Of a DNA stretch of 64,000 bases, positions 26,585 to 35,070 are shown one piece after another. The translations under genes were made by a program, and so were the position numbers. Source of the DNA: Gemmobacter denitrificans (lineage in GTDB: Bacteria; Pseudomonadota; Alphaproteobacteria; Rhodobacterales; Rhodobacteraceae); contig NZ_JBALHR010000002.1 in assembly GCF_036964905.1 (NCBI RefSeq), forward strand, positions 372,001-436,000, written 5' to 3'. Position 1 is the first letter of the stretch; each line of letters starts with the position of its first letter. The notes under the pieces were generated by a model. It made no database searches and was not told the origin of the DNA. It saw only the letters and a program-made list of their open reading frames with translations.

Positions 26585-26659
26585 GGGCGATTAGCTCAGC
26601 GGTAGAGCGCTTCGTTCACATCGAAGATGTCAGCGGTTCAAATCCGTTATCGCCCACCA
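26585..26659 (+). tRNA. tRNA-Val (anticodon CAC)
   Basis: A 75-base cloverleaf: acceptor GGGCGAT with ATCGCCC, D arm TAGCTCAGCGGTAGA, anticodon arm CTTCG-TTCACAT-CGAAG with CAC at 34-36, T arm with GTTCAAATC, and an encoded CCA end. Confidence 0.96.
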
Positions 26660-26669
26660 TCATTCATGC

Positions 26670-26698
26670 AAAAGCCGAGGCTGAATGCCTCGGCTTTT
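26670..26698 (+). terminator. Rho-independent terminator after tRNA-Val
   Basis: AAAAGCCGAGGC, loop TGAAT, GCCTCGGCTTTT: a perfect 12-base stem with a T-run, eleven bases past the tRNA. Confidence 0.92.
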
Positions 26699-27096
26699 GT
26701 CTTTGCGATCTGGTGGCTGACCTTGTGTCACCTCCCGGTGCAGCCCCGGCGGCAAGTCGATCACGCCGTGCCGGCGGTGCGGATGGCCCGGTTTCGAAAA
26801 TGATCGTCTTGGCCTTGTTCCACCGGTGGCGGCGCTGAGGTGCCGGTGAATTGAAAAAAGTCCGGGCCGGATCATGGCCGGGCGGCTCTCATCCCAGGAT
26901 AAACCATCGTTTAGCCCGTCATTCGTTCAAAGCCAGGGCCAATTTATACCGCGCTTGAAATGGACCGCAGTGCATTCCGGGTGCCTGATCTGGGGGCACG
27001 GATCAGATACCGGGGAAGGGGCAACCCAGACACCAGGAAGGATGCGGGCAGAACCCACCAAGTGATCGAGCAGATCATTTCAGGAGAATGAGTGAC
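26699..27096. other. Intergenic stretch without a recognised gene
   Basis: About 400 bases between the tRNA-Val terminator and the acidic secreted-protein gene. Only short, unconvincing open frames are present. The promoter of the downstream gene must lie here, in the last 150 bases, which are less GC-rich; no clear -35/-10 pair could be chosen. Confidence 0.5.
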
Positions 27097-27750
27097 ATGA
27101 AGATCAGGATGAACAGCGCGCTGATGGCAGGTGTTGCCCTGTGCGCGATGATGGCAGGCCCGGTTCTGGCGCTGCCCGGTGCCACGACGGCCGGCTGGCT
27201 GACACTGACGAAGGCTGCCCCGGTCCAATCCGGTGCTGGCTTGATGGTGTTGGCATCGGCGGATGGCGACGGGGATGCGGACGAAGGCACTGACAACGGT
27301 GCGGGTGATGGCGCAGATGACGGCGCTGCCGATGATGGCGCAGATGGGGATGCCGACGATGGCGTGGCCCCTGGCGATGGGCGTGACGATTGCGAAAACT
27401 GCCGTGGCGATGAAGATGAGGGCAGTGACATCGGTGGTCCTGTCGATGATGAAGACGGTGAAGCGCTGGTCGATCCGATGCCGGTGGACGAGGATGACCA
27501 GACCATGTGGGCCGGTGGTGACCCGGATTTCTGCGAGGCCTGCGGCGGCGAGGTGATCGACGGTGAAGATCTGTCGGGCACGGAAGAAGAGCCCACCTAT
27601 ATCGAGGACGATTTCGCACCAGAGGTCGTACAAACCACCGGTGTTGAAGTTGAAACGCGCAGTGAAATCCAAACCACGGCCCGTTCGGATCGCGGTGGAC
27701 GTGATATCTGTGCAGCCAGCGCATCTGGCAGCCGTTGCGGCGACAATTGA
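27097..27750 (+). CDS. Secreted Asp/Gly-rich acidic protein, unknown function
   Basis: The 217-residue protein has a signal peptide (MKIRMNSALMAGVALCAMMAGPVLA), then a segment at about residues 54-150 dominated by D, G, A and E, with DGD/DDG-type short repeats that recall calcium-binding acidic proteins. It has paired cysteines (CENC, CEAC, and two near the C-terminus), so disulfides or metal binding are possible. No known domain was recognised. The start is fixed by AGGAG ten bases upstream; an earlier ATG overlaps that site. A PepSY protein and a membrane-bound LuxR regulator follow in the same direction. Confidence 0.75.
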   Translation: MKIRMNSALMAGVALCAMMAGPVLALPGATTAGWLTLTKAAPVQSGAGLMVLASADGDGDADEGTDNGAGDGADDGAADDGADGDADDGVAPGDGRDDCENCRGDEDEGSDIGGPVDDEDGEALVDPMPVDEDDQTMWAGGDPDFCEACGGEVIDGEDLSGTEEEPTYIEDDFAPEVVQTTGVEVETRSEIQTTARSDRGGRDICAASASGSRCGDN

Positions 27751-27758
27751 TCTGGCTT

Positions 27759-27780
27759 GACGGGCTGTTGGCGGCCCGTC
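27759..27780 (+). terminator. Hairpin between acidic-protein and PepSY genes
   Basis: GACGGGC, loop of eight bases, GCCCGTC, a few bases after the stop codon, with no T-run. It may dampen rather than end transcription into the following genes. Confidence 0.4.
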
Positions 27781-27870
27781 ACGCTGGCCCGGCGCAGGAT
27801 CTGCTCCGGGCCGTTCCCGTTTCTTGGGGGCGCGGTGCCTAATCCCGCGCGCCTGCCTTTGGAGAGTAAC

Positions 27871-28284
27871 ATGAGACACCTGCTCGCCCCACTTCTTCTG
27901 ACCCTCACGCTGGGGCTGGTGCAACCGGCGCAGGCCGAAACGCTGCCCGTTGCCGTGCAGGAAATTGTGGCCCAACTGGAATATCAGGGCTATCGCCAGA
28001 TCAAGGTGAACAGAACCTGGCTTGGACGGGTCAGGATCGTGGCGGTGGTCAATTCCGCCGAACGCGAGATTGTCATCAATCCCACGACTGGCGAAATTCT
28101 GCGCGACTATCAGGCCGAACCACGTCGGGCAGAAAGCAGCAAATCCGGAAGCGCAAGCACAGGCGGCACGCCCGAGTCACTTGGGGCAGAGGTGGGAGTC
28201 GCGGGCGATTCGGGCAGTATCATCGACCGGTCAGGCACTGTGGACGGCAAGGTCGCAGAACCGTCGATGGGGGTCAGCCAATGA
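27871..28284 (+). CDS. Small periplasmic PepSY-domain protein
   Basis: The 137-residue protein has a signal peptide ending at AQA, then a PepSY-like domain at about residues 25-80 (LEYQGYRQIKVNRTWLGR, then EIVINPTTGEILRDY). PepSY domains often inhibit peptidases or modulate sensor proteins outside the membrane. The C-terminal 50 residues are Ser/Gly-rich and unstructured. GGAGAG precedes the ATG. Its stop overlaps the next start as ATGA, tying it to the LuxR-type regulator, so it may act as that regulator's periplasmic sensor or brake (inference). Confidence 0.8.
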   Translation: MRHLLAPLLLTLTLGLVQPAQAETLPVAVQEIVAQLEYQGYRQIKVNRTWLGRVRIVAVVNSAEREIVINPTTGEILRDYQAEPRRAESSKSGSASTGGTPESLGAEVGVAGDSGSIIDRSGTVDGKVAEPSMGVSQ

Positions 28285-28865
28285 ACATGCCACCCGCCGG
28301 CAGGTTGCGCCGGTTTCTGACCCGCGGGCCGGTTGGACTGGGGCTTTTGCTGGCCCTGCAACTGGTTTGCGCCGCCTATTTCATTCTGGATATCCTGTCG
28401 TCGCTGCTTGGCCTGCATACGGTGCCGATCGATTGGCAAGTGCGCGAGATGTTCGAAATCGGCGCGGCGCTTGGCCTGATGCTGGGCCTGATCCTTGGGA
28501 CACTGGCGCTGCGCCATGCCCTGCATGAACGCAACCTTGCCGAGGCGCGGCTCCGGCGTGCTTCGGGGGCCTTCAGCGAAATTCTGGCCGAACGCTTCGC
28601 CGAATGGGGGCTGACGCCCGCTGAACGCGATGTGGCGCTGTTTGCGATCAAGGGCATGTCTACCGCCGAGATTGCCGCGCTGCGGGCGACATCGGAAGGC
28701 ACGGTCAAAGCGCAGACCAATGCGATTTACCGCAAGGCCGGGGTGACCGGTCGCCCGCAACTGCTGAGCCTGTTCATCGAAGAACTCATGCGCGAAGATG
28801 GCCCGCTGCAGCAGCAGGAGCGGCCCGCCGAACTGCCGGAAAAAAAGCCGCTGCGCGCCATTTGA
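28281..28865 (+). CDS. Membrane-tethered LuxR-type transcriptional regulator
   Basis: The 194-residue protein has two hydrophobic helices (about residues 16-42 and 58-78) and a C-terminal LuxR-type HTH at about residues 112-172 (LTPAERDVALFAIKGMSTAE, TSEGTVKAQTNAIYRKAGV). No receiver or ligand domain is present; sensing would have to occur in the membrane or short periplasmic loop. It is coupled to the PepSY gene by an ATGA overlap. A likely target is the acidic secreted protein upstream, but that is inference from position. Confidence 0.85.
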   Translation: MNMPPAGRLRRFLTRGPVGLGLLLALQLVCAAYFILDILSSLLGLHTVPIDWQVREMFEIGAALGLMLGLILGTLALRHALHERNLAEARLRRASGAFSEILAERFAEWGLTPAERDVALFAIKGMSTAEIAALRATSEGTVKAQTNAIYRKAGVTGRPQLLSLFIEELMREDGPLQQQERPAELPEKKPLRAI

Positions 28866-28882
28866 TCGGCGCGCCCGGCCGT

Positions 28883-29257
28883 TCAATCGATCGCGGCGTC
28901 GCGCAAGGCCTGCATCGGAACGATATCCAGCGTGCGGATATGGGTTGCGGCCAGCCTGACCTTTGGGGCCGCGCCTTCATCATGGGCCTGCAGGAAGCGG
29001 CTGGCGCACAGGCACCATTGATCGCCCGGCCTCAAGCCGGGAAAGCCAAATTCGGGCCGGGGCGTGGACAGGTCATTGCCCAGATACTTGGACAATGCGA
29101 GAAATTCGGCCGTCATCACCGCACAGACGGTATGACGACCGGCATCGGCTGGCCCGGTGTCGCAACAGCCATTGCGCCAGAACCCGGTCATCGGCGCCGT
29201 GGAACAGGGTTCCAGGGCCGTACCCAGCACATTGACCGAAGCTTCCTTGTCAGCCAT
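28883..29257 (-). CDS. DUF2237 family protein
   Basis: The 124-residue protein shows the cysteine-rich signature of DUF2237: LGTALEPCSTAPMTGFWRNG, CCDTG, FGFPGLRPGDQWCLCASRF. The conserved cysteines suggest metal or cofactor binding, but no function is known. The ATG lies inside the end of the upstream serine hydrolase region and the two share eight bases, so they are probably co-transcribed. Confidence 0.88.
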   Translation of the reverse strand: MADKEASVNVLGTALEPCSTAPMTGFWRNGCCDTGPADAGRHTVCAVMTAEFLALSKYLGNDLSTPRPEFGFPGLRPGDQWCLCASRFLQAHDEGAAPKVRLAATHIRTLDIVPMQALRDAAID

Positions 29258-30413
29258 CCGCAGCCTCCAGCGCAGCCACAAGGCTGCGGAACATGGCGAT
29301 ATTCTGCGCCTCAACTGCAGGCGCGGTAAAGCCCTTGTCCACGCCATTCACGGCGATCACCACGCCAGCGCGGCGGTTCACATAGACATACTGGCCATAA
29401 ACGCCCTGAGCCTGAAATTCGCCCGGCTCTGCCCCTTGCGGGATCCACCACTGATACCCATAGCCCATGGCCCCGGCTGGGGTTTCGGCCTGCGGTCTGG
29501 TGCTGGCCTCGACCCAGGATTCGGGCACCACCTGCCGCCCCATGGCGCGGCCGCCCTCCAGAAACATCTGGCCCATCCGCGCATAATCGCGCGTGATGAG
29601 GTTCAGGCCGCCCAGAACGAAGGGTTCGCCATAACCATCGGTGACGTAATAGGGCTCTGCCTCCAACCCCAGCGGAGTGATGACCCGTTCCGACAGGAGA
29701 TCAACAATCGACCGCCCGGAGGCCCCGCGGATCACCATGCCAAGCGCATGGGTGTCAATCGAGACATAGGCCCAGCTGTCGCCCGGCGGCGCGCGGCGTG
29801 CTGTCAGACCGGCCGCAAAGTCATCCATGGAGCCGCCCAGTGCAAGAACGCGGCCCATCTTGTTGATGTCGCTTGAAAACTTCAGATAATCCTCGTCGAA
29901 TTCCAGGCCCGCCGTCATATTGGCGATCTGGCGCACTGTTGCGCCTTCATAGGCCGATCCCGCAAATTGCGGGGCATAGTCCACCGCCGGGCGGTCCAGG
30001 TCCACGGTGCCGTCAGCAACCAGCGTTCCCAGTAGCGCCGACAGGAAACTTTTCGCGACAGACCAGCTGATGCGGCGATCCATCGGCCCGGTGCCCAGGT
30101 GATAGCTTTCATGCCGGATCGCCCCATCCTTGAGGATGACCAGCGCAGTCACAGACCGTTCAACGATCCAGTCCTTGGTAGCAGCGGGAAGGGCGAAGGC
30201 CGCGCCTTGCGGCAAGGGCATTGCCGGTCCATCGCCCTTTGGCACCGGGACAGTGAGGAAGGCCGCGTCCATATGGCTGAAATTGGTGACGATCCGGTCA
30301 TCGTCAAACAGCGTCAAGACGGCATGCAGGCGGGCGATCTCGTCGCGTTTCCAGACCGCGGCGGCAAGGATGATCAGCACGATCAGAGCAAGAAATTTCA
30401 GAAAACGGCGCAT
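29250..30413 (-). CDS. Serine hydrolase, beta-lactamase class C family
   Basis: The 387-residue protein has an N-terminal membrane anchor or signal (about residues 3-21) and the SxxK motif at Ser118-Lys121 (WSVAKSFLSALLG), with YVSIDTHALG in the position of the YxN motif. Such proteins include class C beta-lactamases, EstB-like esterases and 6-aminohexanoate-dimer hydrolases; the substrate is not clear, but the Y-x-S variant is more typical of the esterase/amide hydrolase branch. GGGAGGA precedes the ATG. DUF2237 overlaps its end. Confidence 0.85.
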   Translation of the reverse strand: MRRFLKFLALIVLIILAAAVWKRDEIARLHAVLTLFDDDRIVTNFSHMDAAFLTVPVPKGDGPAMPLPQGAAFALPAATKDWIVERSVTALVILKDGAIRHESYHLGTGPMDRRISWSVAKSFLSALLGTLVADGTVDLDRPAVDYAPQFAGSAYEGATVRQIANMTAGLEFDEDYLKFSSDINKMGRVLALGGSMDDFAAGLTARRAPPGDSWAYVSIDTHALGMVIRGASGRSIVDLLSERVITPLGLEAEPYYVTDGYGEPFVLGGLNLITRDYARMGQMFLEGGRAMGRQVVPESWVEASTRPQAETPAGAMGYGYQWWIPQGAEPGEFQAQGVYGQYVYVNRRAGVVIAVNGVDKGFTAPAVEAQNIAMFRSLVAALEAADG

Positions 30414-30442
30414 GGTGGTCCTCCCTTGCGGCGATCCTGTCC

Positions 30443-31156
30443 TTAACGAAAGCGATCTGCCAGCTTTTGCAGTGCGCTTCGGGTGTCGGGGGGCTGTTCC
30501 GTTGCGTCCGCTGCGGGGGCCGGGCGCGGCGTCGGGGGGGCTTTCGGCATGTTGCCCTCGGGCCGGGCCTGCCCGGTAGAGGCGCGGGGCGGGGCCACCC
30601 GCAGGGCGACCGCATTCAGGAAACGGGCCGAATCGTCCCCCGCCAATGCCGCAGCGCCATCCGAGATGCCGCGCAGCAGATCATCCAGCCAGTCGGCATC
30701 GGCCTTGCCAAAGTCATGCAGCACATAACCCGCGACGGCATCCTTGTGGCCCGGATGGCCGATGCCCAGCCGCACGCGGTGATAGGCCTCGCCAATATGG
30801 CCGTGAATCGAGCGCAGACCATTATGCCCGGCATGGCCGCCGCCGGTCTTGACCCGGATCTTGCCCGGCGCAAGGTCCAGTTCATCATGAAAGACAGTCA
30901 CATCTGCCGGTGCCAGTTTGTGAAAGCGCATGGCTTCGCCCACAGATTGGCCCGACAGGTTCATGAAGGTTTCGGGTTTCAGCAGCAGAACCCGGTCGCC
31001 GCCCAGCCTGCCTTCGGCCAGCAGGCCTTGAAAGCTGCGCTTCCAGCCGGAAAACCCGTGATCGGCGGCGATCCGGTCCAGGGCCATAAAGCCGATATTA
31101 TGCCGGTTTCCCGCATATTTTGCGCCCGGATTGCCGAGCCCGACCCAGAGCTTCAT
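30443..31156 (-). CDS. pth: Peptidyl-tRNA hydrolase with C-terminal extension
   Basis: The 237-residue enzyme frees tRNA from peptidyl-tRNA that drops off ribosomes. The family opening MKLWVGLGNPGAKYAGNRHNIG carries the catalytic His in RHNIG (first part quoted only), with FHDELDL and GGGHAGHNGLRSI further on. The last 45 or so residues form a Pro/Ala-rich tail beyond the E. coli protein, common in Rhodobacteraceae. The start is the standard one; an upstream frame is open but not family-like. Confidence 0.94.
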   Translation of the reverse strand: MKLWVGLGNPGAKYAGNRHNIGFMALDRIAADHGFSGWKRSFQGLLAEGRLGGDRVLLLKPETFMNLSGQSVGEAMRFHKLAPADVTVFHDELDLAPGKIRVKTGGGHAGHNGLRSIHGHIGEAYHRVRLGIGHPGHKDAVAGYVLHDFGKADADWLDDLLRGISDGAAALAGDDSARFLNAVALRVAPPRASTGQARPEGNMPKAPPTPRPAPAADATEQPPDTRSALQKLADRFR

Positions 31157-31280
31157 CGCAGTCTCCCTTGTTGACCAAGCTCTGCCGAAAGCCGGCAGGG
31201 TGGTCAAGTCGCCCCGCAGGGCCTTTGCCAGGCATGGCGCGGTTAACCTTTGGTTTACCATTGCCCGCCAGATTGCTGAC

Positions 31281-31580
31281 ATGCGTTGGTTGTTGATCCT
31301 GATCCTTGCTGCCTGCGGCGCCCAGCCGAGCCCGCTGATGTTCGGGGCGCAGCGGTTTGATACCGTGGTGGAGGGGCGGAGCTATACGCTTTTCAAGAAG
31401 GACAATCGGGTTGAGGTGATCCGGCTGGGCTGGGCCGACCCCGAAGAACACCCACGCATCCGGGCCACGATGTTTGATCTGGTCCCGAAACTGACCGGCT
31501 GCAGCATCGTGCCATCCACCCTGCAGGGTGACAGTGGCGCAATGCGGGGGCGTGTCACCTGCCCGAAGGGCCAACAATGA
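31281..31580 (+). CDS. Small putative lipoprotein
   Basis: The 99-residue product opens MRWLLILILAACG with a lipobox (LAAC), so it is probably lipidated and exported. The body has paired cysteines (GCS and VTC) that may form a disulfide. No domain is recognised. The stop is convergent with a tiny membrane-protein gene and the two overlap by 26 bases. Confidence 0.7.
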   Translation: MRWLLILILAACGAQPSPLMFGAQRFDTVVEGRSYTLFKKDNRVEVIRLGWADPEEHPRIRATMFDLVPKLTGCSIVPSTLQGDSGAMRGRVTCPKGQQ

Positions 31581-31743
31581 TCAGCGCCCAGAAGGCGTAA
31601 ACTCCGACAGCCGCAAACAGGATCGCCCAGCCGGGTGACCCCGTAAGCAATTCCACCACCGCCCAGGCCAGCGGGGCAAGTGCGGTGATACAGCGCACCG
31701 GGGCACGGGCAAAGAAGCTGTGATCAGGGTCAATGAAGCGCAT
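31555..31743 (-). CDS. Small membrane protein, unknown
   Basis: The 62-residue product has two hydrophobic helices (about residues 19-35 and 38-57) after a short polar N-terminus (MRFIDPDHSFFARAPVR). The composition looks like a real membrane protein and a GGAAAATC site precedes the ATG. Its 3' end overlaps the convergent lipoprotein gene. Function unknown. Confidence 0.6.
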   Translation of the reverse strand: MRFIDPDHSFFARAPVRCITALAPLAWAVVELLTGSPGWAILFAAVGVYAFWALIIVGPSGR

Positions 31744-31793
31744 GATTTTCCATGGTTTTTCTGCTAGAGTTTTCCCAGCGGAGGACCAGAACC

Positions 31794-32111
31794 ATGCCAG
31801 AGATCACCACAGGCTTTCAAGGCCAGACCGTCATCACCACCTTTGAAGTGACCCCGGGAACCGCACAGGATGTGCTGGAAGCCCTTGTAAACGCGTATGA
31901 AAACGTGATCCGCCACCAGGCCGGTTTTCTGGGTGCGGGGCTGCATATCAATGATGCCCAGACCCGGATCTGCAACTATTCGCAATGGCAGCGGCGCGAG
32001 GATTATCTGGCCATGCTGCGCACCGGCGAAATGCGCGACCGCAACCGCCGCATCAACGAATTGTGCAAGGGGTTCGAGCCGGTGATGTATGACGTGCAGG
32101 CGGTGTTCTGA
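31794..32111 (+). CDS. Antibiotic biosynthesis monooxygenase (ABM)-fold protein
   Basis: The 105-residue protein matches the dimeric ferredoxin-like ABM fold: TVITTFEVTPGTAQDVLEAL, GFLGAGLHIN and a YSQW core strand. Members include quinone-forming monooxygenases and haem-degrading enzymes; many are uncharacterised. CGGAGGACC lies upstream of the chosen ATG; a longer start is open but lacks a site. It converges on uvrB with eight bases between stops. Confidence 0.75.
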   Translation: MPEITTGFQGQTVITTFEVTPGTAQDVLEALVNAYENVIRHQAGFLGAGLHINDAQTRICNYSQWQRREDYLAMLRTGEMRDRNRRINELCKGFEPVMYDVQAVF

Positions 32112-32119
32112 ACGTCCGC

Positions 32120-34297
32120 CTATCTGCGCCGTTTCGTGCCGCCACGCTGGCCTGCGCGCCCGGCGGTGCTGCGCCCACGGGTCTTGACGGCCTCTTCCAC
32201 GGCGTCTTCGATCACCGATTGCCGGGCCAGCGGATCGTCGGCAACCGCCAGTTCCACGGCTTCCAGCCGCTTGACCTCGTCGCGCAGGCGCGCGGCTTCC
32301 TCGAATTCCAGATTTTCCGCTGCCTTGCGCATCTGTAGCCGCAACGCATCCAGATGGGCGGCCAAGTTCGATCCGACCAGGGGTTTTTCCACCTGCGCTG
32401 TGACCCTGGCCATATCGGTGTCGCCCTGCCAGAGACCCGCCAGCACATCCTCGACATTCTTCTTCACTGTCTGAGGGGTAATGCCGTGCAAGGTGTTGTA
32501 AGCAATCTGCTTTTCGCGGCGCCGGTTGGTTTCGGCCAGCGCGCGTTCCATGCTGCCGGTGATGCGGTCGGCATACATGATGACCCGGCCTTCCGCATTG
32601 CGCGCGGCCCGACCGATGGTCTGGATCAGCGAGGTTTCCGAGCGCAGGAAGCCTTCCTTGTCGGCATCCAGAATCGCCACCAGCCCGCATTCCGGGATAT
32701 CAAGCCCCTCGCGCAGCAGGTTGATCCCCACCAGCACATCAAAGGCGCCCAAGCGCAAATCCCGAAGAATTTCAATGCGTTCGATCGTGTCGATATCCGA
32801 GTGCATATAGCGGATGCGAATGCCCTGTTCGTGGAAATATTCCGTCAGGTCTTCGGCCATGCGCTTGGTCAGCGTGGTGACCAGCACCCGCAACCCCTGC
32901 GCCGCCACGCGGCGAATCTCGTCCAGCAGGTCATCCACCTGCATGTCCACGGGCCTGATCTCCACCACCGGGTCCAGCAGGCCAGTCGGGCGGATCACCT
33001 GTTCGGCAAAGACCCCGCCCGCCTGCTCCATCTCCCAGGCCGCTGGCGTCGCGCTCACAAAAACCGATTGCGGGCGCATCGCATCCCATTCCTCGAATTT
33101 CAGCGGGCGGTTATCCATGCAGGAGGGCAGGCGGAAGCCATGTTCCGCCAGCGTGAATTTGCGCCGATAGTCGCCGCGATACATGCCGCCGATCTGCGGC
33201 ACCGAGACGTGGGATTCATCTGCAAAAACAATGGCATTGTCGGGAATGAATTCAAACAGCGTCGGCGGCGGTTCGCCCGGCGCACGACCCGTCAGATAGC
33301 GCGAATAATTCTCGATCCCGTTGCAGACGCCGGTCGCCTCCAGCATCTCCAGATCGAAATTGGTGCGCTGTTCCAGCCGCTGCGCCTCCAGCAGCTTGCC
33401 TTCGCCAACAAGCTGCTCAAGCCGTTGTTTCAGCTCCAGTTTGATGCCCTTCACCGCCTGCTGCATGGTGGGGCGGGGCGTCACATAATGGCTGTTGGCA
33501 TAGATGCGGATTTGCTTGAACACATCGGTTTTGGCCCCGGTGAGGGGGTCAAACTCCACGATGCTTTCCAGTTCTGGCCCGAAGAAGGAAAACCGCCAGG
33601 CGCGATCCTCAAGGTGGGCGGGCCAGACCTCAAGGCTATCGCCGCGCACCCGGAACGACCCGCGCGCAAAGCCCGCATCATTGCGGCGATATTGCTGCGC
33701 AACCAGTTCGCCGATCACCTGCCGCTGTTCATACATCTGCCCCACGATCAGGTCTTGCGTCATGGCCGAATAGGTCTCGACCGAGCCGATGCCATAGATG
33801 CACGACACCGAGGCCACGATGATCACATCGTCACGTTCCAGCAGCGCCCGGGTGGCCGAGTGGCGCATCCGGTCGATCTGTTCGTTGATCTGGCTTTCCT
33901 TCTCGATATAGGTGTCCGAGCGCGGCACATAGGCCTCGGGTTGGTAGTAGTCGTAATAGCTGACGAAATATTCCACCGCGTTTTCGGGGAAGAAGCCCTT
34001 GAATTCACCGTATAATTGCGCGGCCAACGTCTTGTTGGGGGCCAGGATGATGGCAGGCCGCTGGGTTTGCTCGATGATCTTGGCCATGGTGAAGGTCTTG
34101 CCGGTCCCGGTCGCGCCCAGCAGCACCTGATTGCGTTCACCCCCCATCACCCCTTCGGCCAGTTCGGCGATGGCGGTCGGTTGGTCACCGGCGGGTTGGA
34201 AAGGGGAATGCAGCACAAAGCGCCGCCCGCCTTCCAGCTTTTGCCGGGTCAGCACTTCGGGACGTTCAGACAGGGCATTGGTGTTGTTGTGCGGCAT
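32120..34297 (-). CDS. uvrB: Excinuclease ABC subunit B
   Basis: The 725-residue helicase-like protein verifies DNA damage with UvrA and loads UvrC in nucleotide-excision repair. The Walker A LLGATGTGKTFTMA, the beta-hairpin SYYDYYQPEAY, the DESH box (FADESHV), QTIGRAARN and a C-terminal UVR motif (ARLRDEVKRLE) are present. The tail is rich in basic residues. No GTTC-N7-GTTC SOS box was found in the 60 bases upstream, so LexA control, if any, is elsewhere. Confidence 0.97.
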   Translation of the reverse strand: MPHNNTNALSERPEVLTRQKLEGGRRFVLHSPFQPAGDQPTAIAELAEGVMGGERNQVLLGATGTGKTFTMAKIIEQTQRPAIILAPNKTLAAQLYGEFKGFFPENAVEYFVSYYDYYQPEAYVPRSDTYIEKESQINEQIDRMRHSATRALLERDDVIIVASVSCIYGIGSVETYSAMTQDLIVGQMYEQRQVIGELVAQQYRRNDAGFARGSFRVRGDSLEVWPAHLEDRAWRFSFFGPELESIVEFDPLTGAKTDVFKQIRIYANSHYVTPRPTMQQAVKGIKLELKQRLEQLVGEGKLLEAQRLEQRTNFDLEMLEATGVCNGIENYSRYLTGRAPGEPPPTLFEFIPDNAIVFADESHVSVPQIGGMYRGDYRRKFTLAEHGFRLPSCMDNRPLKFEEWDAMRPQSVFVSATPAAWEMEQAGGVFAEQVIRPTGLLDPVVEIRPVDMQVDDLLDEIRRVAAQGLRVLVTTLTKRMAEDLTEYFHEQGIRIRYMHSDIDTIERIEILRDLRLGAFDVLVGINLLREGLDIPECGLVAILDADKEGFLRSETSLIQTIGRAARNAEGRVIMYADRITGSMERALAETNRRREKQIAYNTLHGITPQTVKKNVEDVLAGLWQGDTDMARVTAQVEKPLVGSNLAAHLDALRLQMRKAAENLEFEEAARLRDEVKRLEAVELAVADDPLARQSVIEDAVEEAVKTRGRSTAGRAGQRGGTKRRR

Positions 34298-34658
34298 GGC
34301 GATTCCCTTCGTCAGCCTTCAAGATGATCTGTTTTTGTTCCCATGCAAGCCCCGGGCATGGGCGAAATCAACGGCTGCTTAACCTTTGCTGCGCTAAGGT
34401 AAAGGAAGTGGTTGCAATTTTATGGATTGCGCGCTGTGGCTGGCGCAGCTTTTGGTTGATTTACGTTAAGTACGTTGGCATAGTTTCTGGGCAAGCAACG
34501 CACTGTCGGCCGGCTGCACCACACACCCCACCCACACTCCCAGTGGTCGGCCGACAGACCTGACTTTCCCTTGAAAATCAGCGCTGAATCAGGGCATCGG
34601 GCTTGCCTTGCCGATCTGTTTTCGCCAATAAGGGCGGGACAAGAACCGGAGGACAGCC
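34298..34658. other. Intergenic stretch with a long-loop inverted repeat
   Basis: About 360 bases between the divergent uvrB and NDUFS4-like genes. It holds CTGTCGGCCG (34503-34512) facing CGGCCGACAG (34548-34557) around a 35-base C/A-rich loop, plus a less GC-rich patch with TTGATT-N17-CATAGT at about 34456, a possible promoter for the rightward gene. No gene is apparent. Confidence 0.5.
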
Positions 34659-34970
34659 ATGCGCGCCCGCATCTATCAGCCCGCCCGCAATGCCATGCAG
34701 TCAGGCACCGCCAAGACCAAGGGCTGGATTCTGGAATTCGCGCCCGCATCGGCGCGCGAAGTTGATCCGCTGATGGGTTGGACTTCGACCACCGATACCA
34801 CCACGCAGGTGAAGCTGCGCTTTGACAGCCGTGAAGCTGCCGAAGACTATGCCCGCGCCCATGGGATTGACGCCATCGTGCTGGAACCCAAGACCCGCAA
34901 GCCGAACATCCGGCCGCTGGGTTATGGCGAGAATTTTGCGACCAATCGCAAGGGCGCCTGGACACATTGA
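34659..34970 (+). CDS. NDUFS4-like complex I accessory subunit (ETC complex I subunit family)
   Basis: The 103-residue protein matches the alphaproteobacterial homologue of the mitochondrial 18-kDa subunit NDUFS4: ARIYQPARNAMQSG, GWTSTTDTTTQV, LRFDSREAAEDYARAHG and a C-terminal NFATNRKGAWTH. It is an accessory subunit of NADH:ubiquinone oxidoreductase, retained in the group from which mitochondria arose. It stands alone, away from the nuo operon. The ATG is preceded by CCGGAGGACAG. A terminator follows, and the accessory region begins after it. Confidence 0.9.
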   Translation: MRARIYQPARNAMQSGTAKTKGWILEFAPASAREVDPLMGWTSTTDTTTQVKLRFDSREAAEDYARAHGIDAIVLEPKTRKPNIRPLGYGENFATNRKGAWTH

Positions 34971-35045
34971 ACATTGTAAATCGGAGCAAAGTTGTCTCGA
35001 AATCGGGGCAAGGATCTCGCGAAGCCACGGCTCAATCAAGATATG

Positions 35046-35070
35046 GAGCGCCCAAGGGGCGCTCTTTCTA
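35046..35070 (+). terminator. Terminator after the NDUFS4-like gene
   Basis: GAGCGCCC, loop AAG, GGGCGCTC, then TTTCT, about 75 bases past the stop codon. Confidence 0.75.

Noticed and set aside
27757..27870. Upstream start for the PepSY gene adding 38 residues
   Set aside because: It would place the signal peptide inside the protein and skips the GGAGAG site in front of the chosen ATG.
32354..34015. Long open frame antisense to uvrB (about 550 codons)
   Set aside because: Same reasoning: uvrB motifs are complete on the minus strand.
34298..34360. SOS box upstream of uvrB
   Set aside because: No GTTC-N7-GTTC or close variant was found; only single GTTC occurrences.
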